From Thiohalocapsa marina (GTDB taxonomy: Bacteria; Pseudomonadota; Gammaproteobacteria; Chromatiales; Chromatiaceae), in contig NZ_VWXX01000001.1 in NCBI RefSeq assembly GCF_008632335.1, positions 186,001-250,000 on the forward strand: 64,000 nucleotides of DNA, given 5' to 3'. Positions within the stretch are counted from its first letter, which is position 1. Every line of letters starts with the position of its first letter. The translations under genes and the position numbers were made by a program. Below, in pieces: positions 1 through 11,026 of this stretch. The notes under the pieces were generated by a model that saw only the letters and a list, made by a program, of their open reading frames with translations, had not been told where the DNA came from and made no database searches.

Positions 1-810
1 GAAGGTCACCCGCCAGCGGCTGCGCAGATGCCGGCCATGGAACTGCGCCGGTGCACGCCGCAAGGTCGCCGCCAGATGCTCGATGGTCGGCCCCAGCCGG
101 CGCTCGATGTCCGCTGTGCGTTCCGGCTCGCGGGTGGCCACGCGGATGGCGCCGCGCCAGTAGCTGACGATGCGCCGCAACGGACGCCAGCGCCAGCCGA
201 TGACCGCGATCAGATCCTCCGGCACGTCCAGCAGCAACCCCGGCGGCGCGGTCAGCTTCAGCTCCACCGGCGCGCCCCGGAACCGATCCGCCTTGAACGC
301 GATGCGCACGCCCTCCACCACGGCCTCGGCCTCGGTGAAGACGGCGCGGGGGCCGCCATCCTCCTCGTCACCAGCAAGGATGACATAGCTGCGGGCCAGG
401 GGCACACCGCCATGGACACCGAACTGGCGCCGCGGCGGAATCGCCTCCATCAGCGCCAGCAGCTGCTCGACATCGCCGCCCTCGACCACCGCCATGGCGG
501 CCAGACCGCTCGCGTCCGTGACCCGGCGCACCAGTCGGTGGCGGTTATCCTGATCCAGCTCCAGCGTCAGTACCGACTCCAGGGCGATGGGCAGGGCATC
601 CGTTGGCGCCAGCGGCACCGGCCTGAAGCGCAACAGCCGGTCCTCGCGTCGGCTGGCGCCCAGGTCCGCGTGCAGACCACGCCGGCTGAAGGGCGCCATC
701 AGTGTCAGGATCTCATGGTGTGTCAGCGGGGTGGTCGACTTGCGCGACCGCGACGGCGATGCCTCCGGAATCAGCCGCGGCGGATCGTGCTTGATGCGGA
801 CCTGGGTCAT
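1..810 (-). CDS. Conserved hypothetical protein, 3' end outside window
   Basis: An open frame on the minus strand runs from an ATG at 810 to the left edge without a stop (270 codons). A strong Shine-Dalgarno sequence (AGGAGGAG) lies just upstream of the ATG, and codon use is typical of the GC-rich neighbours. The N-terminal 25 residues are basic and rich in Ser and Pro. A 'HHEIL' stretch and a 'PFSRRG' stretch follow near residues 35-50. I see no signal peptide, membrane segment or catalytic motif, and I do not recognise the family. It is divergent from the FAD oxidoreductase operon, with about 130 bases between them. The plus-strand frames over this region are shadows. Confidence 0.75.
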   Translation of the reverse strand, partial: MTQVRIKHDPPRLIPEASPSRSRKSTTPLTHHEILTLMAPFSRRGLHADLGASRREDRLLRFRPVPLAPTDALPIALESVLTLELDQDNRHRLVRRVTDASGLAAMAVVEGGDVEQLLALMEAIPPRRQFGVHGGVPLARSYVILAGDEEDGGPRAVFTEAEAVVEGVRIAFKADRFRGAPVELKLTAPPGLLLDVPEDLIAVIGWRWRPLRRIVSYWRGAIRVATREPERTADIERRLGPTIEHLAATLRRAPAQFHGRHLRSRWRVTF

Positions 811-942
811 CGTCTTCTCCTCCTGCAACGGACCTTGGTGGTACAGTGTCGGCGCATGTTTTCTTACCGTTGGTCTTATACAATCGGCGCCTGGTACGGC
901 TGTGCCACAGCCTGAATGCATACACTCTTGGGAAACGGTTCC

Positions 943-2247
943 ATGTCAGAACGCATCGCCGTCATCGGAAGCGGCATCGCCGGTCTTGCCAGCGCCTGGC
1001 TGCTTGCGCGTCAGCACCAGGTCACCCTGATCGAGGCCAATGATTATATAGGCGGCCACACCCACACCATCGAGGTGCCGACGGCCGACGGCCCGCTGCC
1101 GGTGGATACCGGCTTCATCGTCTTCAACGAGCCTAACTATCCGCTGCTGACGCGACTCTTCCGGCGTCTGGGCGTGGCCAGCCGCGAGAGCACCATGTCC
1201 TTCTCCGCTTCCATCGGCCCTGGCCGGCTGGAATATTCCGGCGACACCCTGAATACCCTGTTTGCGCAGCGCGGCAACCTGCTAAGCCCGGGTTTTCTGC
1301 GCATGCTTCGGGATATGCTGCGTTTCAACCGCCGCTGCAAGGCATTGCTGGCCGACGGCGGCTTCGACGGCCTGAGCCTGGGGGACTTTCTGCAGCGCCA
1401 GGGGCTCGGAACCGAGTTCCAGCACCACTACCTGTTGCCCATGGCGGCTGCGATCTGGTCCTGTCCCACAGGCACCATGATGGATTTCCCCGCCGAGAGC
1501 CTGGCGCGCTTCTTCAACAACCACGGGCTGCTGAACATCCTGCGCCGGCCGGAATGGCGCACCGTGGTGGGCGGCAGCCATAGCTATGTAAAACGTATCC
1601 TGTCGGATCTGGGCGAGCAACACGTCCTGTTCGACGCCGCGCAACAGGTGCGCACCCGCGGCGACGAGGTCGAAGTGCGCCTTGGCTCTGGTGCCGAGCG
1701 CCGCTTCGACCGCGTGGTGCTGGCCTGCCATGCCGACCAGGCACTGGCCCTGCTGGAGCGCCCCGACGACGACACGGCGCGGCTGCTGGGGGCCTTCCGC
1801 TATCAGACCAACCGCACCTGGCTACACACCGATGCGCAACTGATGCCCCGGCGCCGGGCCGTGTGGGCGTCGTGGAACTACCTGGCCGAGCAACGCCAGG
1901 ACGGCGAGCGAGCGGTGTCCGTCACCTACTGGATGAACCGGCTGCAGGGCCTGCCGGGAACCACCGACTACCTGGTGTCGCTGAACCCGCTGCAGGAGCC
2001 GGAGCCGGAACGGGTCATCGCCGCGATGGACTACGAACACCCGGTGTTCGACCAGGCGGCCATGGACGCCCAGCGTCAGCTGCACCGGCTGCAGGGCCGC
2101 GACCGCGTGCACTACTGCGGCAGCTACTTCGGCTACGGTTTTCACGAGGACGCCCTCAAATCCGCGGTGGACGTCGCTGACCAGCTCGGCATCGACACCC
2201 GCTGGCTGACCACAAACACCGCTGACACGGACCCGACGCACGCATGA
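943..2247 (+). CDS. FAD-dependent amine-oxidase-type oxidoreductase
   Basis: This 434-residue protein starts with a Rossmann dinucleotide-binding motif, GSGIAG, followed by the acidic end of the second strand and 'GGHT' (residues about 8-38). That is the N-terminus of the NAD(P)/FAD-dependent amine oxidase group (COG2907-like). The C-terminal 'CGSYFGYGFHEDAL' fits the FAD-contacting end of the family. I chose the ATG at 943 because the Rossmann strand begins three residues later; an in-frame ATG at 916 would add nine residues. It is the first gene of a tight operon with a DUF1365 protein and a cyclopropane-synthase-like enzyme, an association common in Proteobacteria. The likely role is redox modification of membrane fatty acids, but the substrate is unknown. 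Confidence 0.88.
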   Translation: MSERIAVIGSGIAGLASAWLLARQHQVTLIEANDYIGGHTHTIEVPTADGPLPVDTGFIVFNEPNYPLLTRLFRRLGVASRESTMSFSASIGPGRLEYSGDTLNTLFAQRGNLLSPGFLRMLRDMLRFNRRCKALLADGGFDGLSLGDFLQRQGLGTEFQHHYLLPMAAAIWSCPTGTMMDFPAESLARFFNNHGLLNILRRPEWRTVVGGSHSYVKRILSDLGEQHVLFDAAQQVRTRGDEVEVRLGSGAERRFDRVVLACHADQALALLERPDDDTARLLGAFRYQTNRTWLHTDAQLMPRRRAVWASWNYLAEQRQDGERAVSVTYWMNRLQGLPGTTDYLVSLNPLQEPEPERVIAAMDYEHPVFDQAAMDAQRQLHRLQGRDRVHYCGSYFGYGFHEDALKSAVDVADQLGIDTRWLTTNTADTDPTHA

Positions 2248-2257
2248 GGGAACGGCC

Positions 2258-3070
2258 ATGAGCAGGACGCACCACAGCGCCGACAATGGCGCCGGCGCGG
2301 ACAGCAGCGCGGCAGACAATCCGCATCGAATCTACTTCACCCGGGTGATGCACCGGCGCCTGCACCCGGTGCAGTACCGTTTCGTCTACCGGGTGTTCAG
2401 CCTGCTGCTGGACATCGATGCATTGGACCGGGTGCCGCGGCTCATGTCGGGCCGGCGCCTGCGGCTGGTGCGCTTCGACCCCCGGGACCACGGCCCGCGC
2501 GACGGCTCGCCGCTGCGTCCCTGGGCCGAGCAGCTGCTGGCCCGGCACGGCATCGACCTGGAGGGCGGCCGGATCCGCCTGCTGTGCTTTCCGCGGGTGC
2601 TCGGCTACGGCTTCAACCCGCTGAGCGTGTGGTACTGCGAGCACCGCGACGGGCGCCTGCGGGCGGTGATCGCCGAGGTCAACAACACCTTCGGCGAGCA
2701 CCACAGCTACCTGCTGGCAGACGCCGGACGCCCGCTGGACTGGCCGCTGCGGGCCGAGGCAGTCAAGTGCTTCCACGTGTCGCCGCTGATGGACATGGAA
2801 GGCGGTTATCGCTTCCGCCTGTCGCGACCCGACGACCATGTGGCCGTGCTCATCCGCCAGTTCGACGACCGGCGACAACTACGCATGGTAGCGTCACAGA
2901 CAGGCCCCGGCGAGCCCCTGACCGAGCGCGCGCTGTGGCGGGCGCTGCGGCGCATGCCACTGATGACGTTCAAGGTGATGGCGGCCATCCACTGGCACGC
3001 GCTGAAGATCTGGCTCGGCGGCGCGCGCTTTCACCCCAAACCCGAACCGCCCCGCAACGAGGTGACCTGA
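2258..3070 (+). CDS. DUF1365 family protein
   Basis: The 270-residue product carries the hallmarks of the DUF1365 family: 'HRRLHPVQYRF' near residue 32, 'GYGFNPLSVWYC' near 115, 'EVNNTFGEHHSY' near 140 and 'KCFHVSPLMDMEG' near 170. The biochemical role is not established; it is usually found between an amine-oxidase-like gene and a cyclopropane-fatty-acid-synthase-like gene, exactly as here. It starts ten bases after the preceding stop. Its own TGA overlaps the next ATG (TGATG), so translation of the next gene is probably coupled. The first 25 residues are low-complexity and poorly conserved, so the start is slightly uncertain. Confidence 0.88.
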   Translation: MSRTHHSADNGAGADSSAADNPHRIYFTRVMHRRLHPVQYRFVYRVFSLLLDIDALDRVPRLMSGRRLRLVRFDPRDHGPRDGSPLRPWAEQLLARHGIDLEGGRIRLLCFPRVLGYGFNPLSVWYCEHRDGRLRAVIAEVNNTFGEHHSYLLADAGRPLDWPLRAEAVKCFHVSPLMDMEGGYRFRLSRPDDHVAVLIRQFDDRRQLRMVASQTGPGEPLTERALWRALRRMPLMTFKVMAAIHWHALKIWLGGARFHPKPEPPRNEVT

Positions 3071-4290
3071 TGGCAAGCGACAACGCCGCCGAGGCGGCAC
3101 TCCCGGCCGGCAGTCCGGCCGTGCTCAGGCCGTACCACAGGCTTTTCCAGGGTATTGCCTGCGGACAACTGTGCGTCCGCATCGGCACACATCACCGCCT
3201 GCTGCGCGGTACCGACCCAGGCCCCAGCGGCGAGATCCGGCTGCTCAGGCCCTGGGCCTTTGCGCGGCGCATCGCCACCCGCGGCCATGTGGGCCTGGGC
3301 GAGTCCTACATGGCCGGACACTGGGACAGCCCGGACCTCACCGCGCTGCTGCGCACCCTGGGAGTCAACGAGGCCGCCTTCAGCCGGGTGGTGGCCGGCG
3401 GCTGGATGCACCGGCTGCTGTCGCCCTGGCGACATCGCCGGCGCTCCAACACCCGCACCGGCAGCCGGCGCAACATCGCCTACCACTACGACCTGGGCAA
3501 CGACTTCTACCGCCTGTGGCTCGACCCCAGCATGACCTACTCCTGCGGCATCCGCGCGCAGGACGACGACGATCTGGAGCAAAGCCAGCACAACAAGTAC
3601 CGACGCCTGCTCGACAGCCTGTCGGCCCGGCCCGGCCAGCACCTGCTGGAGATCGGCTGCGGCTGGGGCGGGCTCGCACGGCAGGCGGCGCAGTCGGGCC
3701 TGCGGGTCACCGGATTGACGCTGTCAGAGCAGCAACTGGCCTGGGCGCAGGATGCGGTGCGCGACACCCCACTGGCCGAGCGCATCGACCTGCGGCTGCA
3801 GGACTACCGCGACGTGCAGGGGCAGTTCGACCACATCGTCTCCATCGAGATGTTCGAGGCCGTGGGCGAGGCCTACTGGCCGACCTACATGCAGACCCTG
3901 GCGCGCTGTCTGCGTCGCGGCGGCCGCGCCGCTCTGCAGGTGATCACCATCGACGACGCCTTCTTCGACGACTACCGCGCCAGCCCGGACTTCATCCAGC
4001 ACTACGTCTTTCCGGGGGGTATGCTGCCCACCGTGGGCCGCTTCGACGCCGCTGCCGCAGCAGCGGGCCTGCAGGTGGTCCGGCGCAGCTTCCACGGCCA
4101 GGACTATGCCCATACCCTCGCCGCCTGGCGGCAGCGCTTCGAGGCCAAGCTGGACGCAGTGCTCGCACTGGGCTACGACCAGCGCTTCATCCGCCTGTGG
4201 CGCTACTACCTGAGCTACTGCGAGGCCGGTTTCCTGGACCGGCGGGTGGACGTGATGCAGGTGACCCTGGCCCATGCGCCTGATGCCTGA
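3070..4290 (+). CDS. Cyclopropane-fatty-acyl-phospholipid synthase-like methyltransferase
   Basis: This is a 406-residue SAM-dependent methyltransferase of the CFA synthase / mycolic acid methyltransferase family. The family signature with 'YDLGNDFYRLWLDPSMTYS' lies at residues about 140-158. The SAM-binding glycine motif 'EIGCGWGG' is at 194-201 and 'SIEMFEAVGE' follows near 260. CFA synthases transfer a methylene from SAM to a double bond of a membrane phospholipid acyl chain; related operon-encoded members may make other modified fatty acids. The ATG overlaps the stop of the DUF1365 gene. I avoid the symbol cfa because several paralogues with different products exist. Confidence 0.9.
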   Translation: MASDNAAEAALPAGSPAVLRPYHRLFQGIACGQLCVRIGTHHRLLRGTDPGPSGEIRLLRPWAFARRIATRGHVGLGESYMAGHWDSPDLTALLRTLGVNEAAFSRVVAGGWMHRLLSPWRHRRRSNTRTGSRRNIAYHYDLGNDFYRLWLDPSMTYSCGIRAQDDDDLEQSQHNKYRRLLDSLSARPGQHLLEIGCGWGGLARQAAQSGLRVTGLTLSEQQLAWAQDAVRDTPLAERIDLRLQDYRDVQGQFDHIVSIEMFEAVGEAYWPTYMQTLARCLRRGGRAALQVITIDDAFFDDYRASPDFIQHYVFPGGMLPTVGRFDAAAAAAGLQVVRRSFHGQDYAHTLAAWRQRFEAKLDAVLALGYDQRFIRLWRYYLSYCEAGFLDRRVDVMQVTLAHAPDA

Positions 4291-4426
4291 GAGCTGCCTG
4301 AGACGGGTGCCTGGTATTGGCGTGCCGGATATTGGACACCGGCCGGCTGCGGGGTATGATCGCCGCCGGAGACTCGAATCCAGACCTCATCACAGGCCGC
4401 ATCGACGGCCGAAGGACACCTATCCC

Positions 4427-4654
4427 ATGATCAAGTTTGCCGTTCCCCTCGCCCTGGCTTGCGCCGTCACCGTGTCCGGTTGCGGCACCACCACCACCAG
4501 CCGCGCCGGCAGCGCCGCGCTGCTGGGTGCCGCCGGCGGCGCCGCCATCGGCTCCCTGAGCGCCAGCGCCGGCGCCGGGGCCCTCATCGGTGCCGGCGTC
4601 GGCGCCCTGGGGGGCTTCCTGTACGACCAGCACCAGAAGGGCAATATCGACTGA
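4427..4654 (+). CDS. Small glycine-zipper lipoprotein
   Basis: A 75-residue protein with a type II signal peptide: a short basic start, a hydrophobic stretch and a lipobox ending 'VSGC' at residue 18. The rest is an Ala/Gly-rich glycine-zipper segment (residues about 28-65) like those of the small envelope lipoproteins related to OsmB and 17 kDa antigens. A GAAGGA sequence sits about ten bases before the ATG. It probably resides in the outer membrane as a stress or envelope-integrity protein. It converges on parC with about 40 bases between the stops. Confidence 0.8.
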   Translation: MIKFAVPLALACAVTVSGCGTTTTSRAGSAALLGAAGGAAIGSLSASAGAGALIGAGVGALGGFLYDQHQKGNID

Positions 4655-4694
4655 CGCCGACTGATCCCGAGCCGGGAGGCGGGCGCCGAGGCTA

Positions 4695-6944
<2,250 letters not shown>

Positions 6945-7110
6945 GCGTGGACGACTCGGACTGCGGACAGTTGAAACGGTCGGGAAGCGTAGCAGCGCAA
7001 TCCCGGATCGGCAAACGCGGGCGGTGGTATGTCATAATCCGACCAAGTTGGTCAGGCCCGTCGGGGCCCCTGATGCACGCCGCCGTTGCCGGCGGACAGA
7101 GAGATCACCC

Positions 7111-7539
7111 ATGAAACACGCATTCCCAATTCTGGTTCCGAGCCTGGTCCTGGCCGCTGCCCTGACTGCCGGCGGCTGCTCCAGCACCCAATCCACCTGG
7201 ACGCCCACCGTCGACACCTACGGCAATGACCGGGCACAGTATCTCAGCCGCGACCTGGCAGAGTGCCGCGCCCTGGCCATGCAGGCCTCCGGCGGCGATG
7301 CAAACGAGCAGGCCGCACGCAGCGCCGCCACCAAGGGGGCCATCGGCGCCGCCGTGGGCGCCGGGGTCGGCGCCGTGCTGGCCGGCGACAGCTGGCGCGG
7401 GGCACGCCAGGGCGCTGCCGTCGGCGTGGCCACCGGCGCCCTGGCCGGCGGGCTCGGCACCGCCTCGCAGACCGAGGCCGAGTTCAAGCGCGCCTACAGC
7501 AACTGCATGCGCCGCCGTGGCCACAATGTGCTGAACTGA
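7111..7539 (+). CDS. Glycine-zipper lipoprotein
   Basis: The 142-residue protein has a type II signal peptide ending in 'TAGGC' at residue 22, so it should be lipidated. After a polar segment containing two conserved-looking cysteines and tyrosines ('DTYGNDRAQYLSRDLAECRALA'-like region at about 35-55) comes an Ala/Gly-rich glycine-zipper domain (about 70-120). It ends with a short 'SNCMRRRGH' motif often found in this family. The ATG at 7111 follows a GGACAGAGAG stretch; longer in-frame starts upstream would put residues before the signal peptide. It is divergent from parC. The function is probably structural, in the outer membrane. Confidence 0.82.
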   Translation: MKHAFPILVPSLVLAAALTAGGCSSTQSTWTPTVDTYGNDRAQYLSRDLAECRALAMQASGGDANEQAARSAATKGAIGAAVGAGVGAVLAGDSWRGARQGAAVGVATGALAGGLGTASQTEAEFKRAYSNCMRRRGHNVLN

Positions 7540-7640
7540 CGCGCACCGCCAGGCCGCCCGGAGCTGCTGTCCACTCAGCCGCCCGTTCCGGCCCCGGTCA
7601 GTCAGCAGTCGCCCCAATCACCCACGGATGCTCGGTCTCA

Positions 7641-9848
7641 GTGGCAGCGCCTGTGGCACGCCCAAGCCTCTCCTCCCGCCTGCGCAGCGGACGACGCCCG
7701 TCGTTCCGCCTGGCCATCCTGGCCCTGTTCCTGGCGCCGATGCTGATCACCGTCCTGATCATTGTCGCCCGGATGTCCGAGCGTGCGGAACAGGTGGTCT
7801 ACCAGCTCTCCAGCCGCTTCGTCGCGGAGATCAGCCAGAAGGTCGTCGCCCGCACCGACGGCATCGTGCACCTTACCAAGGCGCAGCTGCTGTCGAATGC
7901 CGCCGTAGCGGATGCCACGCACCCCATCGCGGATCAGGCCCTGCTGTCGAAACTGTTCTGGCGGCAGGTGGCCTTCACCCCCGAGCTGACCAGCATGTAC
8001 ATCGGCGACCGCGACGGCAACTTCGTGCAGGCGCGCAACCAACCGGAGCTGTCCACACGGATCCTTGACCGCACCAGCACGCCGGCCAGCGAACGCATCA
8101 TCGTGCGCCGGCCGGACTTCCAGCCCATCGCGCATCTAACCGGAGACGCCCAGTTCGATCCGCGTCAGCGCCCCTGGTACCGCAACGCCACGGCAGAGCC
8201 CCGGGTCCAATGGACCGACGTCTACCGCTTTCACAGCGGTGGGCATCTCGGCATCACCGCCGTCTATCCGCTGCTGGACCAGCATCACCGGATTCGCGCC
8301 GTACTCGGCGCCGACGCCACCCTGGACGGCATTTCCGAGCTGTTGTCGCGACAGGACATCGGCCCCAACAGCGCCGTGCTGATCCTGGACGACCAGGATC
8401 GGCTGATCGCCTACCCCCGCCGGCTGGACCTCACCACCGTTTCGGCCGATCCCGGGACAAATCGCACAGCGGACGTCCGGGCGGACTTCGGAGCCGAAAC
8501 CGGGACGCTGCTGCGGATCGACGACATCGCCCGGCCCTGGATCAGGAACGCGCTTTTGGCCAGCACGCAATCCGCGACAGGCTCCGGCGCCGATTCTGAC
8601 GCTGGAACCGGCACCGCCGCCGGCGTCGGACCCATCCACCGCTCGGTCACCGGCGGCCGGAGCTATCTCACCCACATCGCCGCTTTAGGTGGCGACACCG
8701 GACTGCCCTGGCGGCTGGCCATCGTGCTGGACGAGGCGGACCTGCTGAGCGAGTCGGAACGCACCCTGCGCGAAGCCATCGTGGTCTCCGCCATCATCGT
8801 CAGCATGGTGCTGTTCATCATCTACCCGCTGGCCGCAAACTTTGCCAACTCGGTGCAGCAACTGGCGCGCAACACAGAACTGCTGCGGCGGTTCCGTCCG
8901 ACCGAGGTGGTGCCGGTGAAATCCGTCTTCCGCGAGATCCGCGACATGGACCATGCCCTGGCGAAGATGGGCGACACCATGGACTTCCTCGGCAGCCAGA
9001 TACCGGCCGAGGCCATCCGCCAGCTGGCCAGCGGCGCCACCCGGCCAAGACTGCGGGCCGAATACAAGGACCTGACGGTGATGACCTCCGCCATGGCCGG
9101 GCTGGACGGCATGATCGAACGCCTGCAACCGGAACAGGTGATCGAATTCCTCGCCACCCAGGTGGAGCACGGCAACAGCATCATCCGCCGCGAGGACGGC
9201 ACGCTGGAGACCTTTCGTGGCGACCGCATCCATGCCTTTTGGGATTTGCCCGCCGCCCCGGACCAGGCCGCGCGCCATGCCTGCCGGGCCGCCCTGGCCT
9301 TCACCCGCGCCTGTGACCGCGACGCCGCCCGCCACGGCGGCCAGGTGGTGCGCCATACCGGCCTGCACTGCGGCCGCGGACTGGTGGGCAATCTCAACGT
9401 GGCCGGACGCATGCGCTACACCGCCATGGGCCGCCTGGTGGCGGTGGCCGCCCGCCTGCGCGATGCCAATGCCCGCTACGGCACCCGCATCATCATCAGC
9501 CAGGCCCTGCATGACGAGATCGCCGACCGGTTCCTGTGCCGCCCGCTGGACATCCTGCGGCTACCCGGCGAAGACCGCGGCGACCTGATCTACGAACTGC
9601 GCAGCGATGCCCCCGCCAGCGCCGACACGGACGAACTGCGCTTCATCGCCCTGTGCGCCGAGGGCCTGCAGCGCTACCGGCGACGGGCCTGGGAAGATGC
9701 CATCGCCAGCTTTTGCCGGGCGCTGACCCTGGTGCCGGATGACCCGGCCTGCAACCTGCTGATCGCGCGCTGCGAGCAGCTGCAGCTCGCCGACCCGGAC
9801 GACCTGCCGGACGACTGGGACGGCACCCCGGTCAGCGCGAACCCTTGA
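7641..9848 (+). CDS. Membrane sensor with Cache-like domain and degenerate class III cyclase domain
   Basis: About 735 residues from a GTG at 7641; no in-frame ATG lies between the previous gene and the first membrane helix. Order: TM helix 1 (about 22-44), a long periplasmic Cache-type sensor region (about 50-340), TM helix 2 (about 378-398), a linker, then a class III adenylate/guanylate cyclase homology domain (about 476-650) and a single TPR-like unit near the end. The cyclase fold is recognisable from 'RGDRIHAFW' and 'YTAMGRLVAVAARL'. However, the first metal-binding aspartate is replaced (TSAM in place of FSDI), and the adenine-contacting Asp and the active-site Asn are also replaced. 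It is therefore probably a ligand-sensing pseudo-cyclase rather than a cAMP producer. Confidence 0.8.
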   Translation: MAAPVARPSLSSRLRSGRRPSFRLAILALFLAPMLITVLIIVARMSERAEQVVYQLSSRFVAEISQKVVARTDGIVHLTKAQLLSNAAVADATHPIADQALLSKLFWRQVAFTPELTSMYIGDRDGNFVQARNQPELSTRILDRTSTPASERIIVRRPDFQPIAHLTGDAQFDPRQRPWYRNATAEPRVQWTDVYRFHSGGHLGITAVYPLLDQHHRIRAVLGADATLDGISELLSRQDIGPNSAVLILDDQDRLIAYPRRLDLTTVSADPGTNRTADVRADFGAETGTLLRIDDIARPWIRNALLASTQSATGSGADSDAGTGTAAGVGPIHRSVTGGRSYLTHIAALGGDTGLPWRLAIVLDEADLLSESERTLREAIVVSAIIVSMVLFIIYPLAANFANSVQQLARNTELLRRFRPTEVVPVKSVFREIRDMDHALAKMGDTMDFLGSQIPAEAIRQLASGATRPRLRAEYKDLTVMTSAMAGLDGMIERLQPEQVIEFLATQVEHGNSIIRREDGTLETFRGDRIHAFWDLPAAPDQAARHACRAALAFTRACDRDAARHGGQVVRHTGLHCGRGLVGNLNVAGRMRYTAMGRLVAVAARLRDANARYGTRIIISQALHDEIADRFLCRPLDILRLPGEDRGDLIYELRSDAPASADTDELRFIALCAEGLQRYRRRAWEDAIASFCRALTLVPDDPACNLLIARCEQLQLADPDDLPDDWDGTPVSANP

Positions 9849-9935
9849 ACCTGGTGACAGGCACCACACGCAAAGCGCCAGGCTTGCGTAACACGTCAAC
9901 CGACCAGCTGACCAACTGATGACCAGATTACGCTC

Positions 9936-10475
9936 ATGTCAACCGATGACCATCTGGACGAGGTGATCGACCGCCTGCACCGCGTGGTGCAACTCCTGGG
10001 CGAGCGACAGGCGCTGACCGACCGGCGCGTGTCCCAGCTCTCGACGCTGGCCTTGTTCGACCTGTTCGCCGTCGTGCTGTCCATCTCATTGCTGGTGGTG
10101 GTCCTGTCCGTGCAGGCACCGGAGCTGCGCGCCGCCGTGGCCACCATGAACCGGCACTTCGGCGACATCGCCGACGACATGTTCAGCATCCGGCGCAGCC
10201 TGTCGAACATGACCGACGACGTCGCCAGCCTGTCAGCCATCGTCGCCCAGGTCGACGGCATGCAGGGCCACGTCGGCAGCATGGGGGACAACGTCGGCAA
10301 CATGACCGGCCGCGTGCAGGACATGAACGCCACCCTGGGCCTGATGACCGCCCAGGTGGACGACCTGAGCCTGTCGCTGACGGTCATGGACGCCCACATC
10401 CTGCGCATGATGCAGGACATGCACCACATGTCCCGGCCCATGCGCATGTTCAACCAGATGAACCCCTTCCGCTGA
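9936..10475 (+). CDS. Membrane-anchored Met-rich coiled-coil protein, copy 1
   Basis: A 179-residue protein with a cytoplasmic N-terminus of about 40 residues, one membrane helix (about 43-62) and a long predicted coiled coil (about 70-160). The coil is strikingly rich in Met, Asp and Ser in a heptad-like pattern such as 'MGDNVGNMTGRVQDMNATL'. The C-terminus is Met/His-rich ('MQDMHHMSRPMRMF'). It does not match a family I can name. The next gene has the same plan, so the two form a tandem paralogous pair, probably co-transcribed behind the pseudo-cyclase sensor. A structural or partner role at the membrane is inferred only. Confidence 0.72.
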   Translation: MSTDDHLDEVIDRLHRVVQLLGERQALTDRRVSQLSTLALFDLFAVVLSISLLVVVLSVQAPELRAAVATMNRHFGDIADDMFSIRRSLSNMTDDVASLSAIVAQVDGMQGHVGSMGDNVGNMTGRVQDMNATLGLMTAQVDDLSLSLTVMDAHILRMMQDMHHMSRPMRMFNQMNPFR

Positions 10476-10497
10476 CCTGCGGCCGCGGAGCCACACC

Positions 10498-11016
10498 ATG
10501 CTTGACCAGGCGCAGATGGAACGCATTCTCGACATCCTGAAAGAGACCGAGACCGGCCTCACCGCCCAGGTGCGCCGGCACAAGCAGGCCGGACGCAAGG
10601 CCCTGGCCCCGCGCCTGTTCTTCGGCCTGATCGGCCTGCTGGCCCTGGCCAACCTGTGGTTCGTCAGCCAGCTGACCATGGAGATCCGCAGCATCATCGG
10701 CAACATGAACCAGATGTACGGCCATCTGGCCACCGTGTCCGAGCGCATGTCCGACATCCGTCAGCATATGCACAGCATGGAGCAGCAGATCCGCCTGATG
10801 CCGGTGCTCACGGAGCAGATGATTGCCCTGGAGGGCGAGGTGGGGCGGCTCGACACCGACATGGCCACCATGAGCGGCAGCCTGACGTCGATGGAAGAAC
10901 GCACCGAAAGCATCAACCACAGCGTCGCCGCCATGGCCTTGCGCTTCCGGGCGTTGAATCAGAAAGTGTCGCAGATGGGACAGGACGTGGGGCAGATGGC
11001 CCGCCCCGTCCCATGA
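10498..11016 (+). CDS. Membrane-anchored Met-rich coiled-coil protein, copy 2
   Basis: This 172-residue product has the architecture of the gene before it: a short basic N-terminal segment, one membrane helix (about 40-60) and a coiled coil rich in Met ('MNQMYGHLATVSERMSDIRQHM' type heptads) to residue about 165. It starts 22 bases after the first copy. The two differ widely in sequence but share composition and layout, which suggests an old tandem duplication and possible hetero-oligomers. It converges on pgpA with ten bases between the stops. The function is unknown. Confidence 0.72.
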   Translation: MLDQAQMERILDILKETETGLTAQVRRHKQAGRKALAPRLFFGLIGLLALANLWFVSQLTMEIRSIIGNMNQMYGHLATVSERMSDIRQHMHSMEQQIRLMPVLTEQMIALEGEVGRLDTDMATMSGSLTSMEERTESINHSVAAMALRFRALNQKVSQMGQDVGQMARPVP

Positions 11017-11026
11017 CGGGATCGGC

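Noticed and set aside
28-915. Long plus-strand ORF opposite the first gene
   Set aside because: It has His/Gln/Arg-rich composition typical of antisense frames in GC-rich DNA. The minus-strand frame has a strong RBS and coding-like sequence.
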